Positions 32,434 to 44,712 of a stretch of 64,000 bases of DNA are shown piece after piece. The DNA comes from Solen grandis. Its lineage: Eukaryota; Mollusca; Bivalvia; Adapedonta; Solenidae. The notes beneath the pieces are model-generated. The model was given only the letters and a program-made list of their open reading frames with translations. It made no database searches and was not told the DNA's origin. The stretch covers positions 62,232,369 through 62,296,368 of the forward strand of contig CM037777.1 of assembly GCA_021229015.1 (NCBI GenBank), read 5' to 3'. Both the position numbers and the translations under genes were made by a program. The number at the start of each line of letters is the position of its first letter. Within the stretch, counting starts at the first letter, position 1.

Positions 32434-33403
32434 TATTTCGAACTTGGAAATTAAATCTCAAACGACCCATCCCATTGTTATGTATTAAGCAAATAGCAAA
32501 AACATGCTACTGTTAAAACTGCAAAACAAACGTTTTCTGAAAGAGCCATGCTAACATTTTAATCAGGCATATAAATCTCAATGAACTCATAATTGTTATT
32601 CAAAATATAGTTTTAAAAAATTAATAATCGCTTTCTATGCATTTCTATTGTAATGAAAAACAGAGGTAGTTTCAGTGACATGTTTGTATAACAATTGTTA
32701 TTTATTACAACTTTCTATGTCCACAATTCTATTCCCACATACCGTTATCGATATAGCTTTTATTGAAAACGGTAAACACGGATATTTTCAAACAAATCTG
32801 AAAGTATCGATCTCTCCCCGTCTGTTTTGCGGCGCTCTTTAAAGGTCACTGGTCAGGCATACACACCCACATTTTGTCCACACGCGAATCAGTGAAGATG
32901 TTAGACTCTCTATATCACCATCGTCACCGAGATTTGTTTCTTTTTACCTAATTAGACGTTCTTATTAATGGAGTAATAAGTGATCATTTAAAATGACGTG
33001 ATCGATAAAAAAAGTCGCGGATTTGAACCTTGATCGACAGTTATATATTTTTTTCTTGAGACATGCGTATAAGAGAAGAAAGTGTGCCTATGAAACACCT
33101 TAGAAGAAGAGGAGAGATTCGTGGTGACTTCACATGCGATTTATGAGATAAGAAGTCTACACCGTATTAAAATATCGATTATTAAAAACTAATCTCATAT
33201 ATGCATTTCTGCATAATTTAAATAAGTATTAACTCTGAAGTATTTTAAGCCTTAAATTGTTCAAAGCCACTGATTTAAAGAGGACAGAATACGTGTAAGA
33301 CATAATAGGCCGAAAATTGTGAGATTTGTATTCTGGTGAAAAGAAATTGTGGGATTAAAGTTACCATTTTAATAATTGGGAAAACACGCTGATTAGTTCT
33401 ATA

Positions 33404-33482
33404 ATGACGGGGAAAATGTATTTTCAACGCCAGAATATAGCCCTGTGTCTGTGGTGCATTGTTTTGTGGGCAAGAACTATAG
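33404..33482 (+). CDS. Cysteine-rich ectodomain gene 2, signal-peptide exon
   Basis: ATG at 33404 opens 26 codons, MTGKMYFQRQNIALCLWCIV then LWARTI, ending in phase 1 at a strong GTGAGT donor. It has the layout of a secretory signal: short basic start, hydrophobic core (IALCLWCIVLW) and a polar end. Phase 1 is exactly what the acceptor at 43516 needs, giving ..TI-EGGCTWP.., so cleavage near the junction would expose the CTWP domain. A second in-frame ATG at codon 5 is an alternative start. The 10-kb intron that follows is long but typical of first introns. Confidence 0.7.
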
Positions 33483-34090
33483 GTGAGTATTTTTATAGAT
33501 TCTGAATATTGCAATTCCGAATTGGGTTCGATACCTAACCGTGGCAAAGCAATACTGTATAAATTTAAAACACTCAATGTCGTCAGTCAACATGTGGTTA
33601 CAGAACTACTCGACGTGGTATCAATTAAATGTTACTAAATGCGGTGTCATGCCATATTTCTGTTACCATGGTATATGCGAACATGCCATTCAGATTCAAT
33701 GAAGACTATTACAATATGGGGTTGAATATTTATTTACTTCATAGGCAATATTTTACCGTATAGTAAGCATGTAATTTAGATAAGTAAGTAATCTTTTTAT
33801 ATATGTGTAGTTGTGTTTCTTTTAACTTCTCTCATAACAGCACATGGATATTCGACAAAACTAATATATACAGATACAACATACGACCTCGGATGCGAAG
33901 GTTGTGGGTTCGAACCCCGTTCATAGCCACACCAAGCGCAAAGTACTGGTCCAACCCAGGAACCGCCGAGAGGGATTAGTATTAGTTATAAAAATCTGTT
34001 TCTCAAGCGATGTATAAAATGAATAAGTTCAAACTTATTTGAAACATAAGAAAGGATCATTTGATACGGATAAGGTCAAACTACTGCGTT

Positions 34091-34332
34091 TTAACCCTTT
34101 CCCTCATAGAGGAAACCATGAAAAGACCTATGCGAACAACATAAAACCAGATCAGCCTGCGAGTAACTCGCAGGCTGATCAGGTTTTATGCTGTTCGCTG
34201 CTCCTCAGTGGTCTGGAAATGAGGATATTGTAATTAAAATTGGTAAGGTTTAACTGTGGTTTTCTGAAGATCAGGTTTTATGTGGTAGCTATTGAGGGCG
34301 TCAAAATGAGTCTATATGAGTGAAAGGGTTAA
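34091..34332 (+). mobile_element. piggyBac-like TTAA MITE (copy 2)
   Basis: TTAACCCTTTCCCTCATAGA at the left; the right end is TATGAGTGAAAGGGTTAA, with one substitution in the terminal repeat. The same central palindrome (GATCAGCCTGCGAGTAACTC then GCAGGCTGATC) is present. Confidence 0.85.
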
Positions 34333-36485
34333 AGTAATGTTCTTACTCTTGTTATTAGTGTATGATATTCTTATACTGTTAATTGTCAGAGAAAGTTCTT
34401 CAATTTATAAAATTCGCCAATCAGTTTTTATTAATGTTATGCTTTGAAAATGATAATATCTGACATGACACTTAAAAAGTGATAGAGATTATTCTTAATG
34501 GGTTTTGTTTCCCCGTATTGGGAGTACGTGTATAGTCCACCATAGCATTTTCATCGACCATACAAAGCACTAAGTAATACTAAAATACATAGGGGGCTAA
34601 TTTTATTATTATTATTATTGTGTAACTATATATTCCATTTCTAAACCAATATAGTTAGTTATAGGGATAATGATTTATGTCAGATTATTCAGATAATTGA
34701 AAATTTCATGAAACAGGAATGGCGAAATCTTACGTATAAGTATTGTTTGTAGAATACGAACCCGAAGTTGTGTCAGACACTGGTACCAGTTACTGTAGAT
34801 AAAAAAAAGTGTCCCTTTGGTTCAAATTCTTTCAAAACGCAATAGGGGCTTGCGAAAATATTTCTAGAACATACGAGTAAAGACTCGTCGAAATAACTGC
34901 AATACATTTTGACCGTAAAATTTGGAAGGAATTTGGTTACCACGTAAGAATCTGCTGAAGGGAGAGCAAAGTTCATTTTCTTATTTCTTTGGAAGGCCGT
35001 TCCATGACTTGCATGACTGTTTGACAAAGTGAAGATTCCAAGGTTCCTTTAAGCTCTATATTCAGTTGTATTAGATTTGCGGCACCGCCAGTCTTTTGCA
35101 GCGGTAATTGTTGATTTGCATAATTACCGCAGACGGTTGAACTGCACTGTATCTCCCAGCGCTCAGTAGTGTATTAATGCAATGTGATTCTGTACATCAG
35201 CTTTAATAATACTGAAGTAAGGCCATTATCTCTTTTGGGTATGCAGTTTATAAATGGAATCAGGGTTAGGACCCTAACACCGCATTATTATGGAACAAAT
35301 GAAGCGGTCAAGGCACTGACAAACTGCGGGCTTATCACACACCTCACTGGTAACTACAGTTATATGAAACGTGTAGAGTTTTTATTTATCATGATATTTT
35401 GTTGTTTTTGTTGTTTTTGACGGCTATATTTTTACGTTTCAATCCAAGGTTTAGATCTTAATGACAAAAAAGGAGCTATGGAAATTTCGTTCTTGATCAA
35501 ATTACATACAAAAAAAAAAAAATAATCAAAAGCCAAATTACTTACTTTGTTTGAAACAAATATAGTATCAAACAGAGATTATGACTCTGGGTTTAAGTAA
35601 AAATAAATAAGGCACGCGTGTATTACAGACATTGTATCATGTACTTGTAATTTAAATCAATCATGGTGCATTTTCTCTAAATGAGCCAGATTAAATTCTG
35701 ACGACCCGCAAAATCACATTTTAAATCAATTGCGCATTGATAAGGTCCATGCTAATATTCATCAATCATTAACATATGTATAAAATCATAGCATAAACAA
35801 GGTTTATTTTCGCCATTTTCTTTTCTTTCTGTACAATACACGGTGTATTCGGTTTTTTGAACCATGATGACTTTGCCGAGCACGTAGAAAATAATCAATT
35901 ATGCATTTTTCAAAATTCAATATTTACTTTCCTCTCTGTTGCCAAAATACATGCGAAGCATGTTAAGTTATGCATTTTGCATGCTCACGAAATGCACGAA
36001 TAAAGGAACATGACCTCTTAACTATAGGTGAATGTAACAATCAAATTTATCAAACTTCTAATCCCGCTGTAAGTGGTCCGTAATCTCAGCAATTCAGAAA
36101 TGCGGAATATCGGTGTCCAGTTAATCTTGTAAAATACAGGGAAACAGTGGCAGCCAAAGTTGAGAGGTTTATAAAAGTCGTATTCATGAGTATGATTGAT
36201 GGTATGTTCTTAAGTGTGAAATGCTTAAATCATGCCACTAGAACATATTTCACAAAAATGACAGACAGAGAGTCTGCAAATCAGAAATAAAGATATAAAA
36301 ATAAGAAAATAAATAAATATAAAAAAGAAAAAAAGAGTGACACACAAAAAAACATATATAAAAATAAGAATCAAAGACAATTGTTTGTCGAGTATTTTGT
36401 AGACTGTCGTACACATGTGACATGATACCCCACCCAATCACATTATCAAAAAAAAAAAAAGAAAAAAAAAAAAAAAAAAAAAAAA

Positions 36486-36632
36486 ATTCCGGCGCAGGCT
36501 GGATTGACTGCCACGCTGAGTTACAACGTGACCATGATGTCTACCGAAAGTTACGATAATGATAAACTTGGATTTAGCTGAAACTCAGCTATTTTTCAAC
36601 TCGCTTTGGCAAAGATCTGGGCGAGATCTCCA
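36486..36632 (-). repeat. Dispersed repeat shared with 17400-17560 (inverted)
   Basis: Reverse complement contains GGAGATCTCGCCCAGATCTT, GAGTTGAAAAATAGCTGAGT, TTTCAGCTAAATCC and GGTCACGTTGTAACTCAG, in the order found at 17400-17560. It is preceded by a poly-A run (36449-36486). Confidence 0.75.
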
Positions 36633-36659
36633 GCGTTGGAGATTGATTATCCCGACACC

Positions 36660-36790
36660 CGGCAGGTCAGACCTGAAACTATACGGAAGCAGGGAGATAT
36701 ATACCAGTGCCGTATCACGACGCCGGCATATCGGGACCAGTGATCGTACCCGCGACCTCCCAAGCAAGACGCTCTGAACCTTTAACAACT
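36660..36790 (-). mobile_element. tRNA-like SINE fragment
   Basis: On the minus strand: AGAGCGTCTTGCTTGGGAGG followed by TCGCGGGTACGATCACTGGT, a tRNA-like head with B-box type GGTACGATC, then GCCGGCGTCGTGATACGGCA. Boundaries uncertain. It directly follows the dispersed repeat and may be part of a composite. Confidence 0.5.
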
Positions 36791-37639
36791 CGAGATAAAT
36801 ACTAGTCTAATATCGCACCGAGTGGCGTTTGGTTCAAATTAAAGACCACATTGTTGGTATTCAGAAAAGAAACGTATAAATGTTATCATCATATACATGA
36901 CTTTTCTTTCACCGTGGAAGAGTAAGGTTATATTCCAGAGTGGTCCGATTGACTCCGATTGACAACCACCTGTTGGAACCACGTGAGAATGTTCCCATGC
37001 CCGTCTCTCACAACAAAATACATATTGAAATATTGACAACGGCCTTCCCATGTCAATCTGGGTTGCAGGTGTATTGAAAGTGATACAAAACACTGTCAGG
37101 AAAGAATAAAACAATTTTTTTTTAAATACTCGTTCTAAATGACTAAAGTGTTACGTCGGCTTTTCCATGTGTAATGACTGTAGAGAAGGATCAATACAGA
37201 ACTAACTAAACTTTTAAGTAATAATAAGATTAATATCTAAACCAACATTAGACATGATATTTAACGAATGCATTGATGTGTCAATTTTCAGAGAAAAAAA
37301 ATGTATATCTGGTAAAACGAGCCCTTCCACTACCACATATAGATATATATTTTGGTTATGTTTTGTTTCTTTTTATTGTTCTAGTCAATTTAAGAAAAAT
37401 AGCAAGAATACAAAATACCGGTCATACAGCATTTAACATGGATTGATGTAGATCTATCCATCTCCCACGTGTTGTAGTTTATAAAATAAATATACTCAGT
37501 TGCAAAGACAGATGACAACTGAGCATATGTGTACGAAATGCAGACGCATATCTTATATTTAAATTAATCACAATTGATTGGAATGAGTAACACAATATAC
37601 TTAAGTGTACTACATTCCTTTTAGTTAGAATTCAGTCTA

Positions 37640-38330
37640 AATTTAGGCCTAATGCCCGCCGGTGAAAGCGGTTGGGGACTATAGGTTTGCGCACGTCCTT
37701 CCGTCCGTCCGTCCAGCTTTCGTGTCCGCTCCATAACTTGGACATTTATTATCAATCGTGTGCACCGTTAAAAGGACAAGGTCACAGGTGTTGTTAGAAA
37801 ATATTTTAGGTGTTCATAGGCTACATAATCGTGTCCGCTCTTTATCTTCCATAAATATTGGTGGATTTTCGTAAAACTTTACAAAAGTGTTAATCGTAAT
37901 GCAAAGGTGTGTCGCGCGCATCAACAATGTGTACGCTTAAAAGGTCAATGTCAGCGAAGTTGTTAGACATTCTCTTTGGTATTTACAGGCTACCTCTACG
38001 TGTCCACTCTGTAACGTCCATATCTATGAATGGATTTTCACTAAACATCACAAAGTGTTTGTCATTACATGAATATGTGTTGGTGCAACAACTATATGCG
38101 CTCTTGAACGGTCAAGGTCACAGGGCTTGTTAGAGATTGTCTTTGGTATTCATAGGTTTCATTTTCATGTCCGCTCTTTATTTTTGGGGCGTTTTCATAA
38201 ATCTTTACAGAAGTGTTTGTAATGATACAAAGATATGTCATGTACATCAACCATATGCGTGCTGGAAAGGTCAAGGTCACAGGAATTGTAAGAAATTGTT
38301 TTGGGTCTTTTAGGTATTCATAGGCTACCC
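37640..38330 (+). repeat. CCGTCCGTCC-type dispersed repeat with internal tandem units
   Basis: GCCCGCCGGTGAAAGCGGTT, a GTCCTTCCGTCCGTCCGTCC tract, and then about four units of roughly 170-185 bp. Each unit holds CGTGTCCGCTCT or a variant, TGGATTTTCGTAAAACTTTA, a GTGTGC..TTAAAAGGTCAAGGTCACAGG segment in variants, and a TTTGGTATTCATAGGCTAC segment. The general layout resembles repeats common in bivalves. Confidence 0.7.
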
Positions 38331-38333
38331 TCC

Positions 38334-38458
38334 AGCTGGTTTGCGGTAGGTCGGTTGTTCTACCCGGATGCCTCCGTGCATTCGGTTTTGAGGAAGACCC
38401 CAAATGCACAGAGGCATCCGGGTAGAACCACCAAACTACCGCAAACCAGCTGGAAGGC
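38334..38458. repeat. Head-to-head inverted duplication of a SINE family A segment
   Basis: CCAGCTGGTTTGCGGTAGGT, GGTTCTACCCGGATGCCTCC and GTGCATTCGG run rightwards; then GACCCCAAATGCACAGAGGC, ATCCGGGTAGAACCACCAAA and CTACCGCAAACCAGCTGGAA run in the opposite sense. The two arms of about 55 bp face each other across a GGTTTTGAGGAA spacer, forming a large hairpin. The source is the body of SINE family A. Confidence 0.85.
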
Positions 38459-39065
38459 TATAAGACTGAAATACTGTCACCGCGACAGTAAACTCAAACA
38501 CCTGCTGGATGTCGCTATATGACAGAAATATTGTCACCGCGACGGTAAACTCCAACACACCGTCTGGACGTCGCTATATGACAAAAATACTGTCACCGCG
38601 ACGGTAAACTCCAACACACCAGCTGGACGTCGCTATATGACAGAAATACTGTCACCGCGACAGTAAACTCAAACACCTGCTGGATGTCGCTATATGACAG
38701 AAATACTGTCACAGCGACGGTAAACTCCAACACACCAGCTGGACGTCGCTATATGACTGAAATACTGTCACCGCGACAGTAAACTCAAACACCTGCTGGA
38801 TGTCGCTATATGACAGAAATACTGTCACAGCGACGGTAAACTCCAACACACCAGCTGGACGTCGCTATATGACAGAAATACTGTCACCGCGACAGTAAAC
38901 TCCAACACACCAGCTGGACGTCGCTATATGATAGAAATACCGTCACCGCGACGGTAAACTCCAACACACCAGCTGGACGTCGCTATATGACAGAAATACT
39001 GTCACCGCGACGGTAAACTCCAACACACTAGCTGGACACGCTACATGAATGAAATACTGTCACAG
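38441..39065. repeat. 59-bp minisatellite derived from the SINE A tail
   Basis: About ten tandem units of GCTGGACGTCGCTATATGAC, AGAAATACTGTCACCGCGAC, and GGTAAACTCCAACACACCA, period 59 with some slightly shorter units reading AAACACCTGCTGGATG. The unit equals the 3' part of SINE family A. Each unit contains ACTGTC-ACCGC-GACAGT, a 6-bp hairpin, strict in units with GACAGT and weaker in those with GACGGT. The last unit is diverged and cut. Confidence 0.9.
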
Positions 39066-40307
39066 TATTATCTAAGGAAATAACATCAAATTCTTTGTTA
39101 GAATTTAAGAAATGTGTACAGCATACAGCATGGTTTTATGATCTATATACGAAAAGTTTAGATCTACATTTTGTTTATTGGTGAATTTACTGTCTTTATC
39201 TATGATGATGCAAATAATTAAATTGAATTCATTGGTCCGTCTTATATAGTTAATTTAGTCTCATTTCTCTCTCTCTCTCTCTCTCATTAATTACTCTATT
39301 TAGGACAAATATATAACGTCTATTCATCAATACTCGTAAGAAACATAACATTGAGAAAAACATCTGCAATGTCACTTTTGTAAAAAGAAAAATCGAGCGT
39401 CGTTGCCAAATACATCCCAGCATGAAATTTTCGATTAAATTTATTTGAAAGAAGGTCGATGCAAATACTGGTATCAAAAACATGGAGAAATCCATCGCTT
39501 ATCCATTCATTATACGTTAACATCACATGACATAAAATTAAAATGTGAATGGCGGTATATTTGGATAGAAGGGAACGTATCTATGCATAGCTGTTCCACC
39601 ACTACACGTAAATGAACCTTTAATTTGATTTTCAGTTGACGATGAATAAAAGCATGCTACGAATAATCGATGTTTACATTTGTAGGATTTGTGTGAGAAA
39701 TAAATATGTAATGTTATAGATGAATGTAGGCAGCTAAATTGATTTTAAATCATATGTAGACAGGGGTAAAGATAAATATTTAAGTGGATGACGATTTAAA
39801 AGGGGCCAATGTTAAGTGCCTGGCCAGTTTTAGGAATATATATGAAGCAGTACTAGTTGATATTTTGTATACAATACCAATAAAACGATACAATAAAATT
39901 TACAAGTAGCACCCGACGCAGTGGACTTATATGTCACCAAGAAATTTTGTATATGACTATATATGTGTATATAGTAGGCACGCACGAAGCTTGATTTATG
40001 TTCTGTATGTATGTACGTATGCACGCTCGCACAAACGCACACACTTACGTATGTGTAATTGTTTGTATTTCGTGTTCGATTTATTTGTTTGCTTGCTTAG
40101 GTTTAGAAGCCACTGACAGTATTTCGTCAGATGAGAATATTTTGTCTACATGTGAAAGAAAAAGTGCTGCCTCGCTGAAGTCACATTAACGGGACACCGA
40201 GTCATCCTGCCCAGGTGTAACTTAATGAAAATTACCCGAGATGGAAGTTCCTTATTATTGAACTGTCTATTTACATTGTCAGTGATGATAATGCCGAAAA
40301 GTTGCAG

Positions 40308-40548
40308 TTGTAGTAGTAGTAGTAGTAGTAGTAGTAGTATAGGAGAAGAAGAAGAAGAGGTAGTAGTAGAGAGAAGAAGAGAGTAGTAGTAGAGGAAGAA
40401 GACGATGTAGTAGTAGTCGTTGAAGAAGAAGAGACAGTAATAGTAGTAGAAGTAGTAGTAGTAAGAGTTGTTGTTGTTGATGTTGTTGTTGTTGAAGAAG
40501 AAGAAGGAGTAGTAGTAGTAGTAGTATTAGTACTAGTAGTAGAATTAA
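40308..40548. repeat. Trinucleotide-rich region (TAG/AAG/TTG)
   Basis: Runs of TAG, AAG, TTG and GTA in shifting order over about 240 bp. Open frames of poly-Leu or poly-Thr here are microsatellite translations. Confidence 0.9.
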
Positions 40549-41448
40549 AACCAAATGTTTACATGTATTGAAACACGTTTATTTTGGAGATACGAATCAA
40601 ATATATTTCAATCTTTTTGTCAAATGATATTGTAAAAATACAAAGCTACTGTGATAATCTTAACTCATCCAGTCATCTGAAATACATGGTTATTGTGAAG
40701 AATAGACAGATGACTCATGTTTGCTTTATCAATTTAGAGATATAGAAAGTATTGTAGTGCAGACAGTGGTGTCTTCCAATGTGGACTTAAATACAAGAAA
40801 GGCGGGTCTATTTGCTTTCTGAAATTGAAAAAGCTAACCTACCGAAATCTGCGATTAACCAAGACTTTCACCGATATACATTTAATGACTTTTCTAACTC
40901 TACACTTCATATTTTGTTAATAACTCCTCAAACAAACGGAAAACCTGGAAAAGATGGAAAAAAATATATTAATATAAAAATGTTGACAAACTTTACATGG
41001 GCTTCAAACTCATGTTATTTTACTTTTTTTTAATTACAATGATTGAAATAACGAACTTCTACATGTCTGTTATTGACACCACTTTGAACCAATCCAACAG
41101 CTCACCCTCGTTCGTCGGGTGTCATCCGTCACATATTTAATGAAACTATAGAAATTTAATAACTTTTTTTCTGTTTTTCCGTCAAGTAAATCATAACATA
41201 ACGCATGTGCATCTAATTTGAATGTGTTCACCATTTATGTACAGGTTACAAGATACGAAACACAAAATGCACGTGCACCTCGAAATGCGTGGATAGACTG
41301 GTTTACGGTTAATTTTATTCACGGCAAAATGTTAATCACCATATAAAAATGACAGCAGATAAAAATGCAGATTTAAATGAAAAAAAAAATATTCAAAAAA
41401 TAAAAGTGACGAGTTAGAAAAGTCCTTAAGTATATAACATACATGTAT

Positions 41449-41455
41449 CTCTCTC

Positions 41456-41493
<38 letters not shown>

Positions 41494-41642
41494 ACACCAC
41501 ATATATATAACTCGTGTCATCAGCGTCCTCTCTTTTATTGCAACAGGCAATCACATTTCTATATTTTCTCTACAACGTTTTAATGTCAAATGATAGCCTT
41601 TATCGTCGTCGTCGTCATCATCATCATCATCATCATCATCAT
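41449..41642. repeat. CT microsatellite and (ATC)n tract
   Basis: CTCTCT run at 41449-41493, then GTC/ATC repeats at 41602-41642. Confidence 0.9.
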
Positions 41643-42324
41643 TTTCATCTCCACAATCTATATTTTTTTACTAACGGAAATAATTAATTGTTTTAATATA
41701 AAATATTTATATAAAAAGGCTATCTTATAATAACAAAAAAAACAGTCCTCTCAAATACAGAATGTAAAATTAATTTGTTTACACTCGAAGTCGCGCCCTT
41801 TTTCAGCTAATCAACATAATCCTATTTACTTGTATTGACAGTTTTTCTTCCAATGTTATACCCCCGTATACATGTTTATTACAATAAAGTAAAAGACTTC
41901 AACTCTAATCAGAAGAAAGAAACCCTAGAATGAGACAATCATTAAAATAATGAGGCAAACGCTTTCAGCTAACGCGGTCTGATCTATTGAAATTGGATTT
42001 TACGTTAGCAATCCGCGGATTTAATTTCAAAATTAAATTCACTTTTCCTTTTATTCACCGGCTAGTCGTCCAAGCACCATTAAGGCAACTCTGTTCAGCA
42101 GGGGACTACTTCTAATGCACCATGAAAAGGCAGAGTTGCGTCAGTGCATTTGATCTTTTGAGACTTATCATACGGTTTGATCCCTGACCCCATTACGCTG
42201 ATGTGTTCTGCGGTTATCACGTCTTATTGACTTGCAGATGTGCCAAAAGATGCCTTCCAGTGCATTGATGTAACGTTCATGAGAGTTTCAGAAGAATAGC
42301 AAACATCATTCAATATTTTATTTT

Positions 42325-42440
42325 TTCTTGCGTTATTTTTCTCTTCTTTTTCTTCTTTTTTTCTCCTTTTTTTCTTTTCTTTTTTTTCTTTTTCTTTTTT
42401 TTTCCCCTTCAGTTTTTATTCTATTTTTTTTCCCTATTTT
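42325..42440. repeat. Polypyrimidine tract
   Basis: More than 100 bp of almost pure T and C (TTTTTCTTCTTTTTTTCTCC-type). It could form triplex structures; no gene. Confidence 0.85.
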
Positions 42441-43515
42441 CGTGCTCATCTTCTTTTCTTGATTTTTCCGAGTTTTATCTTTCTATCAATCAATCTTAAT
42501 CTCTGTTAGTTTATATATACTTTTATACATGACCAACCTATTCTAAGCGTCTTGCTTTTTACCGTTATCCTCTTTACCATCTACATTTTTACTTATATGT
42601 CAATAAAAAATATTTTTTTAAAGCCTTGTACGGCTAAATACTTGGAATTAGTAAGGTGTAGTAATAAAAACAGTTAATGATGCTTGGAAGGTTCATTGAA
42701 TTGGCATTTAAAAGAAGAAAATCATTTTTTTTTTCATGAGGTTTTACAATATTCATTTTTCCTGGAAATGTTTTTTTAATTAGTGTAATAAATCCGTCCT
42801 ACTTATTGTGGTATTCTTTTTTGTATGTAGAGTGTGAAAGAGTTCAGTTAAATGCATGATAGAACATGTCATGTGTGTGATTAAGTGATAATAATGAATG
42901 TGTGTGCAAGTGAGTGAGGGATTGGGGGAGAGAATGCGTTAGTGAGTATGGGTTAGTGTGTAGTAGAGTGAATGAATTTTGCTATAAGTTATAATTTTTG
43001 TCACGAGGTATATATTGTATAATTATAACGGTTGACGATGTACTTATTGTATAAGTAAAAATGGTAATAAACTAAATAATGACCTTATTTTAAGCGTCTT
43101 CCTTTATACCATTGTCCTCTTTTACCATCTATATTTTTCACTTACATAAATTAATTATATTATTCTAGCTTTTTGCTTTCTACAATTATTCTACAATTAA
43201 TCATCTTTGATTGCGGATATTACAGTATGAAAAAATGTTCATAGAAGAACACTTTGACAGTTTTAACACAGCCCCTAGCGTTTCCTTACTTCTGTATTCG
43301 GTCAAAGATTTGGATCATATTCACTAGCTCATTTAAACATTGAACAAATAAATGATACTGATTCTATCATATAATTATGATTTTTCAAACATTAGAGAGA
43401 GAGAAAGAGAGACAGACAGACAAACAGACAAACAGTGATAATCCTCCGAAACGCGTGTAAATTCACTTTTTAATTGGGTAAACCAAACACTAAATGCTTA
43501 ATGTTTTTATTTCAG

Positions 43516-43699
43516 AGGGTGGATGCACATGGCCAGCAGTGTTTGCGAGCAGCACGTGGCGGGACAACACGCACGGTGACTTGACCTTCACCACGAACAC
43601 CATGTCGGGGTTCAATTTTGTCGCTCATTCCTCCACAATAAACAACTGGGAGTGTCTCATCGCAGACACTTTTGACTCAGATGGCTTCCTCATTTTAAA
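43516..43699 (+). CDS. Cysteine-rich ectodomain gene 2, exon 1 of module 2 (DUF7044-like)
   Basis: A 184-nt exon from TTTTATTTCAG to GTGGGT, same length and phases as 19192-19375. It encodes (E)GGCTWPAVFASSTWRDNTH, GDLTFTTNTMSGFNFVAHSS and TINNWECLIADTFDSDGFLI then LK. Shared with module 1: G-x-CTWP, x-F-T-[ST]-N-x-M-[ST]-G-x-x-F, ST-I-x-x-WEC, and L-x-K at the end. It starts the extracellular part of the mature protein after the signal exon at 33404. Confidence 0.8.
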
Positions 43700-44483
43700 G
43701 TGGGTTCTGGATTACTTATAAGTTTTACATTTCTTTATATTAATATTTCGGGGCTGTTAAATCCAACAAACAAACATCAATATTTCAACTTATACAAGTC
43801 GCTCACACTGGAGTCTGCCAAAGACATAATCCGCAACTCTGATTGAAGTAAGAGCAATTCAAGAGAACCTCTCGTTAAGTTACGTGTACGATCATGTGAC
43901 CGCAAGATAACGTGAGATGTGTAAAATTGCTCATATCAATTAAAAGTATACTAAGTTTCACTTCAACATTTTGCTGATTAAACCAAATATGTATGTCTTT
44001 CATTAGCTCGCAGATCTCTTAAATGATTTATACTTCTGCATCTACAAAATGTTGTCTCAGCGAAATCTCGTTCAAATCTCGTTCACCTGTTGTTGTTTGG
44101 CTTGCGACCACGACCGCAAGCCTATTAATTTACACAGATTTGAAATTCCCTCATCATTGTTCTCGTAACATTTCGGACATGTTGCATTTTGCAGATAGTC
44201 GAAATTATCGGTTTGTGTTCACGTCACGTTGTGTGCCGGTTTCCCAATTTTTTAATTAATTGTTGGAACATTCAATCAGAAACACAGGGGCTGAAATTCG
44301 TTATGATTCGCCCCGAGCAACTTCGAGCCCCTGCTGCTTGTTCTGGTACTCTGCTTTGATCTTTAACAAAACACATACCCGAAAACCATAATATTTTGAT
44401 ATATAGTCTCTGTCTCTGCTTATGTATGCTACTGTCACAGTACCCTTTGGATTTAGAAAATTACGGGAAAATAACAAAAACTG

Positions 44484-44712
44484 GTCCCACTGTCTGAGTG
44501 GTTAGAGTGTCCTGGGAGGTCTTTGGTTCGATCTACCTGGTAGTTGTCACTTATCTTGCAAGGATAGCTCCAGGACAATATATTGGTTGGCCATGTGTCA
44601 GAATTATGTCACTCTGTGTGGTATCATGCCACGTGTCTACGGCGTGGTATCGCAGTGAGGCAGCAATGTATATGACATGTAGACAAATTCCCGGCCAAAT
44701 GACTGAAATACT
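44484..44712 (+). mobile_element. tRNA-derived SINE, family B
   Basis: TGGTCCCACTGTCTGAGTGG then TTAGAGTGTCC (A box) and GGTCTTTGGTTCGATCTACC (B box). The body has GGATAGCTCCAGGACAATAT and TGTGTGGTATCATGCCACGT, matching 46212 and 47757. It ends at CAAATGACTGAAATACTCTG. Confidence 0.8.

Larger units (their letters stand above)
28900..33403. other. Region between module 1 and the signal-peptide exon of module 2
   Basis: No homologue of the transmembrane exon at 52525 is recognisable here, apart from the weak candidate at 30005-30225. Contents: a TTAA MITE (29236-29477), two ATATGGAATATATCTCA palindromic elements (30925-31070, 31155-31255), purine-rich sequence (30700-30840), (TTTA)n (31386-31428) and (CA)n (32402-32432). 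Confidence 0.55.
33483..43515 (+). other. First intron of ectodomain gene 2
   Basis: GTGAGT to TTTTTATTTCAG. Contents: a TTAA MITE (34091-34332), an inverted dispersed repeat (36486-36632), a tRNA-like stretch (36660-36790), a CCGTCCGTCC element (37640-38330), a SINE-derived minisatellite (38334-39065), trinucleotide and CT microsatellites, and a long pyrimidine tract (42325-42440). I see no further exon. Confidence 0.6.

Noticed and set aside
38334..39065. CRISPR-like array of regular repeats
   Set aside because: Units are contiguous 59-bp copies without unique spacers and derive from a SINE tail in a eukaryotic intron.
40279..40554. Minus-strand open frame rich in poly-Leu, poly-Gln and poly-Thr
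   Set aside because: It is a trinucleotide microsatellite (TAG/AAG/TTG).
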